A stretch of DNA of 64,000 nt from Achromobacter kerstersii (GCF_902859595.1 NZ_CADIJQ010000007.1:62001-126000); one strand, 5' to 3'; positions 43,839 through 56,195 are shown, counted from the stretch's first letter. Program-made: numbers and translations. Notes: generated from the sequence alone by a model not told the origin.

Positions 43839-46229
43839 GTGCGCAAGGTTCGGTGGTTGATCCTCTCTGCTGTCAGCGTCGCCGCCGGAGCCGTTCAGGC
43901 TCAAGGCAGCCAGACCGCGACACCAGCTGCATCGTCGGCGACCGCCGCCTCCTCGGCTCCCGTGCTGCGCACCTCTCCCGGTTTGCGCATCCACCGCCTG
44001 CCGGACGACAGCATCCCCGCCTATATGGAAGCGGACAGCATTGAAGGCGATCCGGATTCCGACCTGACCCTGACGGGCAGCGCGCAGGTGCGCCGCATCG
44101 ACGGCGTGATCAAGGGCGACCGCATCAACTACCGCAAGGATACGGGCGAGGTCGACGTCCAGGGCAGCGCGCGCATGATGCGCGACGGCACGCTGGTGAC
44201 CGGCCCGAACGCCAAGTTCAACGTCGACAAGTATTCGGGCGAAGTCGAAAAGCCCAACTTCTGGATGGGCGCCACCGGCGGTTTCGCCGTGGCCGAACAC
44301 GCGGATATTTTCAGCAAGTCGCAGATGCGGCTGCATACGGTGACCTATAGCGGCTGCTCGTGCGAGACGCCGTCCTGGTACATCAAGGCCAACACCGTCG
44401 ACATCGATTTCGACGAGAACGAAGGCGTGGCGCGCAACGGCGTGCTGTATTTCAAGGACGTGCCAATTCTGGCGTCGCCTTACATGACCTTCCCGGTCAA
44501 GAAGGAACGCAAGTCGGGCTTTCTGATGCCGACCTACGGCACGACCAGCCAGGGCGGTTTCGACTTCTCCCTGCCTTACTACCTGAACCTGGCGCCCAAT
44601 TACGACGCAACCATCCAGCCCCGCTATTTCTCCAAGCGCGGCATGCAGTTGGGCGGCGAATTCCGGTATCTGGGCAACAGCTACGTCGGCACGATGGATG
44701 GCACCTATCTGCCCAATGACAACATTACTGGCGAAGACCGGTGGATGTACTGGTGGCGCCATCAGCAGGTCTTATCGCATGGCTTCTATGCGGACTGGGA
44801 CATCGCCAAGGTCTCGGACGACAACTATTTCCGCGATATTTCGCAGTTGGGCCTGAACCAGGCATCGACGACGTATCTGCCGCAGCGTGGCCGAGTGGGC
44901 TGGAGTTCCAATTACTGGAGTGCGTACGCACAGGTCTACAAGTATCAGACGCTGCAGGACCCGGATGCGCCCCTGGTGCCGCCCTATGACAAAGAACCCG
45001 AGCTCTTTTTGCGGGGTGCACGCTATGACTGGGGTGGTTTCGACGTAGATTGGACCACGACGGCAGTGCGTTTCCGCCGTCCTGATTTTGGCTCCACATT
45101 GCGTTATCCAGATGGCGACCGCTTGCAGAGCTATCCGACGGTGTCGTATCCGGTCATTCGCCCGGGTTGGTTCATTATTCCCAAGGCTGGTGTCAATTAC
45201 ACCCAGTACCAAACGAAATGGTATGGCGTGGACGCACTCGGTCTCAATGGGGGGGCGGCGGATGGACTTCCGCGTTCGCAATCGCGCACCGTCCCCATCA
45301 TGTCCTTGGACGCCGGCATGATCTTCGAACGCGACACCTCGCTGTTCGGCAAGGCCTCCACGCAGACGCTCGAACCGCGTCTGTACTACCTGCGCGTGCC
45401 GTACCGGGATCAGTCCAAGATGCCCGTCTACGATACGTCGCTGGCGGATTTCAGCTTCTCGCAGGCCTTCGAAGAGAACATCTACACGGGCGGCTGGGAT
45501 CGTATTTCCAACGCCAACCAGCTGACCGCGGCGTTGACGACGCGCTGGCTGGACGCCAGTACCGGCTTCGAACGCATGTCGCTGGCCGTGGCCCAGCGCC
45601 TGTACTTTGAAGACCAGAAAGTGACCCTGCCGGGCGAGACGCCGCGCGAAAATGTGCGGTCGGACTTCCTGGTGGGCGCCAGCGCGGCGCTGACCGATAC
45701 GCTCAGCACCGACGTGGCGGCGCAGTACAACCCGTATGACAACAACTGGTCGCGCGGCTTGGTCAGCGCGCGCTGGTCGCCGCAGCGTCTGACGACGGTG
45801 GCGCTGTCGTACCGCTATCAGCGTGATCCTCAAACGGGGGTCCAGTATCAGCCGCAGGGGCAGAACCAGATCAGTCTGGCGATGCAATGGCCCTTCAGCA
45901 AGCGCTGGTATGGCGTTGGCCGCGTCGACTATTCCTTGCGCTCCGGGCCGTCGAGCACGGTCGCCAATACGACGGAATCCCCCCGCGTTACGCAGGCCAT
46001 CGCCGGCCTGGAGTACAAGGGTGATTGCTGCTGGGTGGGCCGCGTGGTCTATCAGCGCTACGCCGTGTCGGCAACGGACGCCAACTCCGCAGTGTTCTTC
46101 CAGCTTGAGCTGACCGGTCTGGGTTCCTTGGGAACCGATCCGATGAACCTGCTGAACAGAAGTATCCCTGGCTACACCGGCATTACCCCGCCTGCGCCGG
46201 CCGGGACCACATTTGAAAGGTATGAATGA
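43839..46229 (+). CDS. lptD: LPS-assembly outer-membrane protein LptD
   Basis: 796 residues. Signal peptide ending VQAQG near residue 23; the periplasmic OstA/LptA-like domain (about 60-180) contains DIDFDENEGVARN downstream; the rest is a large beta-barrel. With LptE it inserts lipopolysaccharide into the outer leaflet. Four cysteines are visible: Cys173 and Cys175 (CSC) and the pair Cys730-Cys731. The N-terminal Cys that E. coli LptD uses in its disulfides is missing. GTG start at 43839. It precedes surA with a 4-bp overlap. Confidence 0.95.
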   Translation: MRKVRWLILSAVSVAAGAVQAQGSQTATPAASSATAASSAPVLRTSPGLRIHRLPDDSIPAYMEADSIEGDPDSDLTLTGSAQVRRIDGVIKGDRINYRKDTGEVDVQGSARMMRDGTLVTGPNAKFNVDKYSGEVEKPNFWMGATGGFAVAEHADIFSKSQMRLHTVTYSGCSCETPSWYIKANTVDIDFDENEGVARNGVLYFKDVPILASPYMTFPVKKERKSGFLMPTYGTTSQGGFDFSLPYYLNLAPNYDATIQPRYFSKRGMQLGGEFRYLGNSYVGTMDGTYLPNDNITGEDRWMYWWRHQQVLSHGFYADWDIAKVSDDNYFRDISQLGLNQASTTYLPQRGRVGWSSNYWSAYAQVYKYQTLQDPDAPLVPPYDKEPELFLRGARYDWGGFDVDWTTTAVRFRRPDFGSTLRYPDGDRLQSYPTVSYPVIRPGWFIIPKAGVNYTQYQTKWYGVDALGLNGGAADGLPRSQSRTVPIMSLDAGMIFERDTSLFGKASTQTLEPRLYYLRVPYRDQSKMPVYDTSLADFSFSQAFEENIYTGGWDRISNANQLTAALTTRWLDASTGFERMSLAVAQRLYFEDQKVTLPGETPRENVRSDFLVGASAALTDTLSTDVAAQYNPYDNNWSRGLVSARWSPQRLTTVALSYRYQRDPQTGVQYQPQGQNQISLAMQWPFSKRWYGVGRVDYSLRSGPSSTVANTTESPRVTQAIAGLEYKGDCCWVGRVVYQRYAVSATDANSAVFFQLELTGLGSLGTDPMNLLNRSIPGYTGITPPAPAGTTFERYE

Positions 46230-47830
46230 TGCGTAGGTTGCACTCTTTGCGCCGCCTGTCCGGCAGTGCGCTGTTGCTGGCGCTGTGCGCCGGCCTGCCC
46301 GCCGCACACGCGGCCGAGCAGACGGGCCGGCCCGCAAGCAATGGCGGCAAGGCCGCGCCCGCCGCTTCGCAGAAGGCCGCGCCGGCCGCACCCGCCGCCA
46401 AGGGCGAACAGTTCGTGGACGGCATTGCCGCCGTGGTCGACAAGGACGTGATCACGCTGCGCGAATTGCGCGATGCGTCGGTCCGTATTGCGTCTGAACT
46501 GAAGTCGCGCGGCATCCAGGTGCCGGACGACCAGACCTTGCAGCATCAGGTGCTGCAACGCCTGATCATGGAACGCGTGCAGCGCCACGAAGCGGATCGC
46601 CTTGGCATTCGCGTGGACGACGCCCAGGTTGATCAGGCCATCACGACCATTGCCGGCCGCAACAAGATCAGCGTGGCGCAACTGCGCGCCGAAATCGAAA
46701 AGTCGGGCACCTCGTGGGATGCCTACCGCAAATCGCTGCGCGATGAGATCCGCACGGATCGCCTGCGCCAGCGCGCGGTGGATTCCACCATCGTCATCTC
46801 GGACGCCGAGGTGGATGCCTTCCTGAAGGACCAACGCCGCAATCCGGCGTTCGGCGCATCGCCGCAAGCGGCCGCTCAGCAGCAAGCGCAACAGCAGGCC
46901 CAGCAGCAACCCGCGCCAGAACAAGCCGCGGCGCCGTCGGGCCCGATGCTCTACGCGTTGGCGCAGATTTTGGTGCGCGTGCCGGAAGGCTCGACACCGG
47001 AGCAATTGGCGGCCTTGCGCAAGAAGGCCGAAGGCGTCCTGGCGCGCGCCAAGCGCGGCGACGACTTCGCCAGCCTGGCGGCCGCCGCCTCGGACGGCCC
47101 GGAAGCGCTGCAAGGCGGCGTCATGGGCGTGCGTCCGCTGGATGGATGGCCCGACCTGTTCGTCAAGGCCATCGGCAATCTGCAGAAGGGCGATGTGTCG
47201 GGCTTGATCCAAAGCGGCAACGGCTTCCACATCATCAAGGTCATGGACCGCGGCACCGCCCAGCCGGCGCCTGGCCGCACCGCGCGCGCGCCGGCGCCCA
47301 CGCCGGCTCCGCAACCCGCTGCGCGCCCGCAAGCGCCGGCGCAGCAAGGCCCGACGGAAGTGATGCAGACCCGTGCGCGCCACATCCTGATCAAGACGTC
47401 CACCGTCATGAGCGACGAAACCGCGCGTCAGCGTCTGGAGCAGGTGCGTCAGCGCCTGGTGGCTGGCGACGCCAAGTTCGAAGACATGGCGCGTCAATAC
47501 TCGCAGGATTCGAACGCGCCTCAGGGCGGCGAGCTGGGCTGGTTGAACCCGGGCGAAACCGTGCCGCCGTTCGAAGCCGCCATGAATGCCTTGAAGCCGG
47601 GCGAAATCAGCCCGCCGATCCAGTCGCCTTTCGGTTGGCACTTGATCCAGGTTGAAGAACGCCGTCAGCACGACGTCACCGACGAGCTGGCCCGCATGAA
47701 GGCGCGCCAGATTCTGTTCGAGCGCCGTGCCCAGCCTGCCTTTGAAGATTGGCTCGACCAGTTGCGCGCTCAGGCGTACGTCGACAACCGTCTTGAGAAG
47801 CAGCAGAAGATCCAGCAGAACAACCGCTAA
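46226..47830 (+). CDS. surA: Periplasmic chaperone and prolyl isomerase SurA
   Basis: 534 residues, longer than E. coli SurA. Signal peptide (to AAHAAE, residue about 30), then an Ala/Pro-rich insert, the N-terminal chaperone module (FVDGIAAVVDKDVITLREL), a first parvulin domain at about 243-345 and a second at about 384-490 (RARHILIKTS, then GELGWLNPGETVPPFE). Gln/Ala- and Pro/Ala-rich linkers (about 210-235 and 350-380) separate the domains. It folds outer-membrane proteins, LptD among them, so its coupling to lptD makes sense. Start 46226 overlaps the lptD stop; ATG at 46229 is an equivalent option. Confidence 0.95.
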   Translation: MMRRLHSLRRLSGSALLLALCAGLPAAHAAEQTGRPASNGGKAAPAASQKAAPAAPAAKGEQFVDGIAAVVDKDVITLRELRDASVRIASELKSRGIQVPDDQTLQHQVLQRLIMERVQRHEADRLGIRVDDAQVDQAITTIAGRNKISVAQLRAEIEKSGTSWDAYRKSLRDEIRTDRLRQRAVDSTIVISDAEVDAFLKDQRRNPAFGASPQAAAQQQAQQQAQQQPAPEQAAAPSGPMLYALAQILVRVPEGSTPEQLAALRKKAEGVLARAKRGDDFASLAAAASDGPEALQGGVMGVRPLDGWPDLFVKAIGNLQKGDVSGLIQSGNGFHIIKVMDRGTAQPAPGRTARAPAPTPAPQPAARPQAPAQQGPTEVMQTRARHILIKTSTVMSDETARQRLEQVRQRLVAGDAKFEDMARQYSQDSNAPQGGELGWLNPGETVPPFEAAMNALKPGEISPPIQSPFGWHLIQVEERRQHDVTDELARMKARQILFERRAQPAFEDWLDQLRAQAYVDNRLEKQQKIQQNNR

Positions 47831-47848
47831 ACGCATTACGGGCTTTTC

Positions 47849-48640
47849 ATGTCTCAACACCAGGCGCGCAAGCGCTTTGGCCAGAACTTTCTGACCGACG
47901 AAAGTGTCGTCGAGTCCATCGTCCGGGCGGTTGCACCCGCCCGTGACGATGCCGTGGTCGAAATCGGCCCGGGTTTGTCTGCGCTGACCCGGCCGCTGCT
48001 TGAGCGGCTGGACCATCTGACCGCGGTTGAGATCGACCGCGATCTGGCCGCCCGCCTGCGCAAGCAGTTCGAAGCCGGCCGCCTGACGGTGGTCGAGGCC
48101 GATGCGCTGACAGTCGATTTTTCACAGTTCGGCAGCGCGCTGCGTGTCGTGGGCAATTTGCCCTACAACATTTCCAGCCCGCTGCTGTTCCATCTGATGA
48201 CGTGGGCCGACCACATTCGCGACCAGCATTTCATGTTGCAGCGCGAAGTGATCGACCGCATGGTCGCGCAACCGGGCTCGGGCGATTTCAGCCGCCTGTC
48301 CGTGATGCTGCAATCGCGCTATCGCATGCACAAGCTGTTCGACGTGCCGCCGGAAGCGTTCGATCCGCCGCCCAAGGTGGTGTCGGCGATTGTGCGCATG
48401 GTGCCGCTGCCGGCAGACCGGCTGCGTCCGGTCAGTGTCCGCGCCTTTGAAACGGTGGTGGCGCGCGCCTTCTCGCAACGCCGCAAGATGCTGCGCCGCG
48501 TGCTGGCCGACTGGGCGCCGCAAGTGCCGTGGGAAGCGCTGGACATTGCGCCGACCGCACGCGCGGAAGATATCTCGGTCGACCGCTATATCCGCTTGTC
48601 GGACGCGCTGGTGGAAGCGGGCGTACTGCAAAGCGCCTGA
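47849..48640 (+). CDS. rsmA: 16S rRNA dimethyladenosine transferase RsmA (KsgA)
   Basis: 263 residues with the SAM-binding [15 protein letters not shown] and the catalytic [12 protein letters not shown]. It dimethylates two adjacent adenosines near the 3' end of 16S rRNA. It follows surA by 18 bp, giving lptD-surA-rsmA; the pdxA gene often found between surA and rsmA is absent. A strong terminator follows at 48659. Confidence 0.97.
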   Translation: MSQHQARKRFGQNFLTDESVVESIVRAVAPARDDAVVEIGPGLSALTRPLLERLDHLTAVEIDRDLAARLRKQFEAGRLTVVEADALTVDFSQFGSALRVVGNLPYNISSPLLFHLMTWADHIRDQHFMLQREVIDRMVAQPGSGDFSRLSVMLQSRYRMHKLFDVPPEAFDPPPKVVSAIVRMVPLPADRLRPVSVRAFETVVARAFSQRRKMLRRVLADWAPQVPWEALDIAPTARAEDISVDRYIRLSDALVEAGVLQSA

Positions 48641-48658
48641 ATTCCGGCCGCACATGAG

Positions 48659-48687
48659 AAAGCCCGCGATGATGCGGGCTTTTTTTT
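48659..48687 (+). terminator. Intrinsic terminator of lptD-surA-rsmA
   Basis: The stem AAAGCCCGC/GCGGGCTTT around GATGAT is followed by a run of T (nine in all including the stem). It lies 18 bp after the rsmA stop. In reverse it may also serve the convergent glycerate kinase gene. Confidence 0.9.
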
Positions 48688-48761
48688 ATGGTGCCGGGCG
48701 CGTTATGGCTGATGGACAGAACGACGCCGATGGGCAGCGTGCCAGCGGTGCCCCCGGCCCC

Positions 48762-49904
48762 TTACAACATCCGTTTCTGCGCCGCCATCCACAGCTGCAT
48801 CACGTCGCGCGCACGATCCGCCAGCAGCTTTTCTGCGTCCGTCAGCGCCTGCTGCAACGTGATCGGCCCCGGCGCCAAGCTGAACGCCGCGCTGATGCCG
48901 ACGGCATGCAGCGCTTCATAGCCATCCCCCAGCGACCCCGCCAACGCCACGACCGGCACGCCCGCGCGTTGTGCAATCTTCGCCACACCGGCCGGTGTCT
49001 TGCCGCGCAGCGTCTGCGCGTCCATGCGGCCTTCGCCGGTGAACACCAGCGTGGCGCCTTCGATGGCTTCAGCCAAATGGCCCAGCTCCGCCACGATCTC
49101 GACGCCCGGGCGAAAGTGCGCTTGCAGAAATGCCTTGGCGGCGAAACCCAAGCCGCCTGCCGCGCCCGCGCCCGGCTCATTGCGATGGTCCACGCCCAGA
49201 TGGCGCGCGCAGACATCGGCGAAATTGCCCAGCATCTGATCCAGCGTTTGCACCTGTTCCGGCGTGGCGCCTTTTTGCGGGCCGAAGATATGGGATGCGC
49301 CGTGCGGGCCGCATAGCGGGTTGTCGACGTCCGAGGCGATATCGATGCGGATCTTGGCCAGACGCGGATCAAGCCCGCGCGTGTCGATGCTGGCCAGCTT
49401 GCCCAGCGCGCCGCCGCCGGGCGGCAGGCTGTGGCCGTCGGCGTCCAGCAAACGCACGCCCAGCGCGGTCAGCATGCCGGCGCCGCCGTCGTTGGTGGCC
49501 GAACCGCCCAGGCCCAGGATGATGCGCGTGGCGCCGGCGTTAACCGCCGCCAGGATCAGTTCGCCCACGCCGTGGCTGCTGGCGCGCATCGGGTCGCGCT
49601 TGCTGGGCGAGATCAGTTCAAGCCCGGCTGCTGCCGCCATTTCGATCACCGCGGTGCCGTCTGCCAGCAGCCCCCAGATAGCGTCGACCTTGTAGCCGAG
49701 CGCATCATTTACCGTCAGCTCGTGTTCCTTGCCGCCGGTTGCAGCCAGCACGGCTTCAACCGTTCCTTCGCCACCGTCGGCCATCGGCACGCACACCGTG
49801 TGGGCGCCGGGAAACGCGGCTTTGACGCCGCGCGCAATGGCCGCCGCCGCATCGGGCGCGGACACGCTTTCTTTGAAAGAGTCGGGAGCGATGACAATTT
49901 TCAC
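48762..49904 (-). CDS. Glycerate 2-kinase (GarK/GlxK family)
   Basis: 380 residues from the GTG at 49904, which gives the family-typical start VKIVIAPDSFKES. An ATG at 49967 would add 21 unconserved residues; neither has a clear ribosome site, so the start is open. Family blocks include PMADGGEGTVEAV, GLGGSATNDGGAGMLTALG and LVFTGEGRMDAQT. It phosphorylates glycerate to 2-phosphoglycerate, feeding lower glycolysis, next to the divergent pyruvate kinase gene that acts two steps later. Confidence 0.9.
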   Translation of the reverse strand: MKIVIAPDSFKESVSAPDAAAAIARGVKAAFPGAHTVCVPMADGGEGTVEAVLAATGGKEHELTVNDALGYKVDAIWGLLADGTAVIEMAAAAGLELISPSKRDPMRASSHGVGELILAAVNAGATRIILGLGGSATNDGGAGMLTALGVRLLDADGHSLPPGGGALGKLASIDTRGLDPRLAKIRIDIASDVDNPLCGPHGASHIFGPQKGATPEQVQTLDQMLGNFADVCARHLGVDHRNEPGAGAAGGLGFAAKAFLQAHFRPGVEIVAELGHLAEAIEGATLVFTGEGRMDAQTLRGKTPAGVAKIAQRAGVPVVALAGSLGDGYEALHAVGISAAFSLAPGPITLQQALTDAEKLLADRARDVMQLWMAAQKRML

Positions 49905-50032
49905 GGGTTTGACTGGGCTCGTAAAAGGCTGCGATGAAGGTGGCGAGAAGGCCGGCGTGACGACCATGATACCCGTGCGAACGCAGGCGGCGTACCATAG
50001 CGCTTTCGTTGTTTTTGCGAGAGTGGACCGTC

Positions 50033-51475
<1,443 letters not shown>

Positions 51476-51483
51476 TGCGCGGC

Positions 51484-51507
51484 GCCTGCGGGGCTTGCCC
51501 CGCAGGC
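51484..51507. terminator. Bidirectional hairpin between pyk and the membrane-protein gene
   Basis: A perfect 10-bp stem GCCTGCGGGG/CCCCGCAGGC with a CTTG loop lies between two convergent genes. No T-run follows on either side, so it is a likely but weak terminator. Confidence 0.6.
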
Positions 51508-51518
51508 AGTTATCGCCT

Positions 51519-52748
51519 TCAGCCGAAGAACCAGTAGCACACGCCGATCGCGGCCAGCACACCGGCCAGATCGGCGATCAGCGCGCAGCCCACCGCGTGG
51601 CGCGCGCGCAGAATTCCCACTGATCCGAAATACACCGCCAGCACATAGAAGGTGGTTTCGGTGCTGCCTTGCATCACCGCGGCGAGCAGCGCGGGGAAGC
51701 TGTCGACGCCGAAGTGCGTCATGGTTTCCAGCATCATCGCGCGCGCTGCGCTGCCGGAAAACGGCTTGACCAGCGCGGTGGGCAGCGCGTCAACGAAACG
51801 CGTGTCCCAGCCCGCGTGCTGCGCCATCCAGCGGATACCGTCCAACAGAAAGTCCAGCGCGCCCGAGGCCCGCAGCACGCCCACGGCGCACAGCATCGCC
51901 ACCAGATAGGGCAGCAGGCTCTTGGCGATGTCGAAGCCTTCTTTGGCGCCTTCGATGAAGGCTTCGTACACTGGCACTTTTTTCCAGGCGCCCGCAATCA
52001 GGAACGCCAGCAGGATGCCGAACAGCGCCAGATTGCCCATCAGCGACGACAGCGACGCGATGGCCACGGCTGACATGCTGGCCAAGAGCGCCATGAATCC
52101 GCCCATGACGAGCGCCGCGCCGCCCAGCCACAGCATGACGACGGGGTCGGCCAACCGCAGCCGCTGGCACAGGGCAACCGCCAGAAAGCCCGCCAGCGTG
52201 GATGCGCTGGTGGCCAGCAGGATGGGCAGGAATACCAGCGTCGGGTCCGCCGCGCCCTGTTGCGCGCGGAACATGAAGAGCGTGACGGGCAGCAGCGTCA
52301 ACGATGACGCATTCAGCACCAGGAACAGGATCTGCGCGTTGGTGGCGGTCTCGGGCGTGGGGTTCAGCGATTGCAGCTCGCGCATGGCGCGCAGGCCGAT
52401 CGGTGTGGCGGCGTTGTCCAGCCCCAGCCCATTGGCGGCGAAGTTCAGGGTGATAAGACCAATGGCGGGATGATTGCGCGGCACCTCGGGCATCAGACGG
52501 GCAAACAGCGGCCCCAGCAAACGCGCCAGCCGCTCCACCAGGCCCGCGCCTTCAGCGATGCGCAGAAAGCCCAGCCACAAGGTCAGCGTGCCAAACAGCA
52601 GCACCATGACTTCCACGGATACGCGCGCCATGTCGAACAGGCTGGCCACCATCAGGCGGAAAACGTCGGGGTCTCCGATGGCCAGCCAGCGGTACAGCGC
52701 GGCGGCGGCGGCGGTCAGGAAGAAGCCCAGCCAGAGTTTGTTCAGCAT
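51519..52748 (-). CDS. Nucleoside-recognition-domain membrane protein (SpmA-SpmB type)
   Basis: 409 residues from the ATG at 52748 (MLNKLWLGFFLTAAAAAL); the frame extends 49 codons upstream but that part is not protein-like. About ten membrane helices are arranged as two halves, each with a Gate-type block: NFAANGLGLDNAATPIGLRA in the first, and SGSAARAMMLE with QGSTETTFYVLAVYFGSVG in the second. This is the fused spore-maturation SpmA/SpmB-like family; in non-sporing bacteria its transport role is unknown. Confidence 0.85.
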   Translation of the reverse strand: MLNKLWLGFFLTAAAAALYRWLAIGDPDVFRLMVASLFDMARVSVEVMVLLFGTLTLWLGFLRIAEGAGLVERLARLLGPLFARLMPEVPRNHPAIGLITLNFAANGLGLDNAATPIGLRAMRELQSLNPTPETATNAQILFLVLNASSLTLLPVTLFMFRAQQGAADPTLVFLPILLATSASTLAGFLAVALCQRLRLADPVVMLWLGGAALVMGGFMALLASMSAVAIASLSSLMGNLALFGILLAFLIAGAWKKVPVYEAFIEGAKEGFDIAKSLLPYLVAMLCAVGVLRASGALDFLLDGIRWMAQHAGWDTRFVDALPTALVKPFSGSAARAMMLETMTHFGVDSFPALLAAVMQGSTETTFYVLAVYFGSVGILRARHAVGCALIADLAGVLAAIGVCYWFFG

Positions 52749-52897
52749 GCGTCTTGATGCCCGGATAGCGGTTGATTGCGCACCAGCGCGGGGGACGCCC
52801 ATTGTCGCAGAGTCAGCGCTGTCCGGCTTGGCCGCGCGCCGCCAATTCTGGTACTTTGACCCGAACCGCCCTAGGGCCATAACAGTGAGGGACACTC

Positions 52898-55243
52898 ATG
52901 GATTTCAATGCCTGGCGCCGCCGCCGCATCTCGGAACCTGCGTACCGCTGGGCGCGCAACGCCTTGCCTCCCATGTCGGCGACCGAGCGCGAGGCCATCG
53001 AGGCCGGAGACACCTGGTGGGACGCAGACCTGTTCACCGGCAACCCCGACTGGCGCAAGCTGCTCGACGTGCCCGCCGCCACGCTGACTCGCGAAGAACA
53101 GGCATTCATCGACGGCCCGGTGGCGCAACTGTGTTCCATGCTGGACGAATGGGACATCACCTGGAACCGGCGTGACCTGCCGCCAGCGGTCTGGGCGTTT
53201 CTGAAATCGCAGCGCTTCTTCGGCATGATCATCCCGCGCCGCTACGGCGGGCTGGGCTTTTCGCCCTATGCGCATTCGGAAGTGGTGCGGCGCATCTCGG
53301 CGTATTCCATCACCGCGGGCGTGACGGTGATGGTGCCCAACTCCCTTGGGCCGGGCGAATTGCTGATGCAGTTCGGCACGCCCGCGCAACGCGACTATTG
53401 GCTGCCCCGGCTGGCGGATGGCAGGGAAGTGCCGTGCTTCGGCCTGACCAGCCCCGAGGCCGGGTCGGACGCCGCCTCCATGGTCGACACCGGCGTCGTC
53501 TGCCGCCAGGTGGTGGACGGCCGCGAGCTCATCGGTATCCGGCTGAACTGGCACAAGCGCTACATCACGCTGGGGCCGGTTGCGACGGTGCTGGGCCTGG
53601 CGTTCAAGATGAGCGACCCCGACGGCATTCTGGGCGGCGCGAAAGACATCGGCATTTCAGTGGCGCTGGTGCCCACCGAGGCGCCGGGCGTGGAGATCGG
53701 ACGGCGCCATTTGCCCGCGATGCAGGTCTTTCAGAACGGCCCCAACAAGGGGCGCGATGTGTTCGTGCCGCTGGACGCGCTGATCGGCGGCGAGGCGCGT
53801 GCGGGGCAGGGCTGGAAGATGCTGATGAGCGCGCTGGCGGCGGGGCGTGGCATATCGCTGCCATCGCTGTCGGCCGCAGCCGCGGTCATGTGCGCGCACA
53901 CGACCGGCATGTATGCCCGCGTGCGTGAGCAATTCGGCATCCCGGTCGGTAAATTCGAAGGCGTGCAGGAACAGCTGGCTGTGCTGGCGGGCAACGCCTA
54001 TCTGGTCGAAGCGGCCCGCCGCCTGACGTGCGCGGCGTTGAACCAGGATGTGAAGCCGGCAGTGGTATCCGGCATCATGAAATATCACGCGACTGAACGC
54101 ATGCGCGGCTCGGTCAATGCGGCAATGGATGTGCACGCCGGGCGCGCCGTCATCGACGGGCCCAGCAACTACTTGGGGGCGCTGTATCGCTCGGTGCCCA
54201 TCGCCATCACCGTGGAAGGCGCGAACATCCTGACGCGCAATCTGATCATCTTCGGCCAGGGCGCCATCCGTGCGCATCCGTACCTGATGCCGGAAATGCT
54301 GGCTTTGGCCAACCCGGACGAAGAGCGCGGCATCGAGGTTTTCCACGATGTGTTCTGGCGGCATCTGCGCCACGCAGGCAAGAACACGCTGCGCGCGATT
54401 GGCCGCGCGTGGACGGGTGGAATGCTGGCGCCGTCGCCGGTGTCAGGCCCCACGGCGGGACACTACCGCCGGTTGGGGCGTTATTCGGCGGGGTTTGCGT
54501 TGCTGGCGGACGCCACCTTGGCGCAGTTGGGCGGCGGCTTGAAGCGGCGCGAAATGATCTCGGCCCGATTGGGCGATGTGCTGTCCGAGCTGTATCTGCT
54601 ATCCGCCGTGCTCAAGCGCTGGGAGGACGACGGGCGCAAGCACGACGACCTGCCGCTGGTGCATTGGTGCATGGAGCAGGGCTACGCCACCATCGAAAAG
54701 AGCCTGGATCAGGTGCTGCGCAACCTGCCGGGCCGCGTGCTGGCCTGGGGGCTGCGCGCGGCCATCCTGCCGCTGCGGCTGGCCCGCGGGCCGAACGACG
54801 CGCTGACCCGGGAATGCGCGGAGCTGCTGTTGAAGCCGTCGCCCACACATGTGCGGCTGGCGGCGGACCTGCATCGGGAACCGTCCGGCAATCCGGCGGC
54901 GGGCGTGCTGCTGGGGGGCGGACGGCGGGCGCACGACCCGTTGGCCGATCTGACGCGTGCGTTTGCGCTGGTGGACGCCGTGCAGCCCATCCGCGACCGG
55001 CTGCGGCAATCTGGCGTGCGTGATTGGCGCGAGGCGCATCAGCGCGGCGCCATCACCGACACACAGGCCGCGCAGCTGGAAGCTGCCGAGGCGCTGGTGT
55101 CGCAGGTCTTGCAGGTGGATGATTTCGCGCCGGAGGAGTTGTCGCCGCAGGTGGCCAAGGCGTCTGGCGAGGCGGCGGGCGATGCATCCGCTAACGCATC
55201 CGATACCGCGTCCCCCGCGCCTGCCCCCCGCCCGGACGCTTAA
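52898..55243 (+). CDS. fadE: Acyl-CoA dehydrogenase FadE
   Basis: 781 residues, FadE length. The acyl-CoA dehydrogenase core (about 80-470) includes [35 protein letters not shown] and [13 protein letters not shown]. The C-terminal DUF1974 region (about 480-750) is the FadE-specific extension, and the last 40 residues are Ala/Ser/Pro-rich. It catalyses the first dehydrogenation of fatty-acid beta-oxidation, at the inner membrane. Its 3' end overlaps the convergent def gene by 4 bp. Confidence 0.95.
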   Translation: MDFNAWRRRRISEPAYRWARNALPPMSATEREAIEAGDTWWDADLFTGNPDWRKLLDVPAATLTREEQAFIDGPVAQLCSMLDEWDITWNRRDLPPAVWAFLKSQRFFGMIIPRRYGGLGFSPYAHSEVVRRISAYSITAGVTVMVPNSLGPGELLMQFGTPAQRDYWLPRLADGREVPCFGLTSPEAGSDAASMVDTGVVCRQVVDGRELIGIRLNWHKRYITLGPVATVLGLAFKMSDPDGILGGAKDIGISVALVPTEAPGVEIGRRHLPAMQVFQNGPNKGRDVFVPLDALIGGEARAGQGWKMLMSALAAGRGISLPSLSAAAAVMCAHTTGMYARVREQFGIPVGKFEGVQEQLAVLAGNAYLVEAARRLTCAALNQDVKPAVVSGIMKYHATERMRGSVNAAMDVHAGRAVIDGPSNYLGALYRSVPIAITVEGANILTRNLIIFGQGAIRAHPYLMPEMLALANPDEERGIEVFHDVFWRHLRHAGKNTLRAIGRAWTGGMLAPSPVSGPTAGHYRRLGRYSAGFALLADATLAQLGGGLKRREMISARLGDVLSELYLLSAVLKRWEDDGRKHDDLPLVHWCMEQGYATIEKSLDQVLRNLPGRVLAWGLRAAILPLRLARGPNDALTRECAELLLKPSPTHVRLAADLHREPSGNPAAGVLLGGGRRAHDPLADLTRAFALVDAVQPIRDRLRQSGVRDWREAHQRGAITDTQAAQLEAAEALVSQVLQVDDFAPEELSPQVAKASGEAAGDASANASDTASPAPAPRPDA

Positions 55244-55773
55244 TCGTCGGCGTTCGGGTCCATGCCCGGGAACAGGATTTCCGTGAAGCCGAACTTCGAG
55301 AAATCCTGGATGCGCGACGGGTACAGGCGGCCGATCAGGTGATCGCATTCATGCTGCACCACGCGGGCGTGAAAGCCTTCGGCTTCGCGCTCGATCGGTT
55401 TGCCATAGGGGTCGAAGCCGCTGTAGCGGATGTGGCGGTAGCGCGGCACCAGCCCGCGCAGCCCCGGCACCGACAGGCAGCCTTCCCAGCCGTCTTCCTT
55501 TTCGTCGGAAAGCGGCGTGATGACGGGATTGCACAGGATGGTCTGCGGCACGGCGGGCGCGTCGGGATAGCGCTCGTTGCGGTCGAAACCGAAGATCACC
55601 AGTTGCAGGTCCACGCCAATCTGCGGCGCGGCCAGGCCCACGCCCTGCGCCGCCGCCATGGTCTCGAACATGTCTTCGATCAGGGCGTGCAGCTCGGGCG
55701 TGTCGAAACGCTCCACCGGGGGCGCCACGCGCAGCAGGCGCGGGTCGCCCATTTTGAGGATGGGGTGGATCAT
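55240..55773 (-). CDS. def: Peptide deformylase
   Basis: 177 residues with all three family motifs: [18 protein letters not shown] (metal ligand Cys99) and QHECDHLIG (His141, catalytic Glu142, His145). It removes the N-formyl group from nascent proteins. It is the last gene in the leftward run from glyQ, 15 bp after gloA. It is a stand-alone copy, not paired with fmt, so it may be a second deformylase. Confidence 0.96.
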   Translation of the reverse strand: MIHPILKMGDPRLLRVAPPVERFDTPELHALIEDMFETMAAAQGVGLAAPQIGVDLQLVIFGFDRNERYPDAPAVPQTILCNPVITPLSDEKEDGWEGCLSVPGLRGLVPRYRHIRYSGFDPYGKPIEREAEGFHARVVQHECDHLIGRLYPSRIQDFSKFGFTEILFPGMDPNADD

Positions 55774-55788
55774 GGCGGGCGTTCCTGA

Positions 55789-56184
55789 TTAGTCCTGGCG
55801 GTCTTTCTTCTGAATGAACTCGATCTTGTAGCCGTCCGGGTCTTCCACAAAGGCGATGACCGTCTTGCCGTGCTTCATCGGACCGGCTTCGCGGGTGACC
55901 TTGCCGCCGCGTTCCTTGACCTTGTCACAGGCTTCGTAGGCGTTGTCGACTTCCAGGGCGATGTGGCCGTAGCCGGTGCCCAGGTCGTACTTGTCGGTGT
56001 CCCAGTTGTGGGTCAGTTCGATGACCGCGCCTTCGGATTCGTCTTGATAGCCCACGAAGGCCAGCGTGAACTTGCCTTCCGGGTAGTCGTTGCGGCGCAG
56101 GACGCGCATGCCGAGCACGTTGGTGTAGAAATCGATGGACTTGTCGAGGTTGCCGACTCGCAGCATGGTGTGGAGCATACGCAT
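55789..56184 (-). CDS. gloA: Lactoylglutathione lyase (glyoxalase I)
   Basis: 131 residues, E. coli GloA length. The start [20 protein letters not shown] places the first metal-ligand His at position 5; [20 protein letters not shown] and [15 protein letters not shown] complete the metal site. It converts the hemithioacetal of methylglyoxal and glutathione to S-lactoylglutathione. It lies 11 bp after phnW and 15 bp before def. Confidence 0.97.
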   Translation of the reverse strand: MRMLHTMLRVGNLDKSIDFYTNVLGMRVLRRNDYPEGKFTLAFVGYQDESEGAVIELTHNWDTDKYDLGTGYGHIALEVDNAYEACDKVKERGGKVTREAGPMKHGKTVIAFVEDPDGYKIEFIQKKDRQD

Positions 56185-56195
56185 GGGATTTTTCC

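Noticed and set aside
44772..46391. 539-codon reverse frame over lptD
   Set aside because: Shadow of lptD; no protein-like features or start signal.
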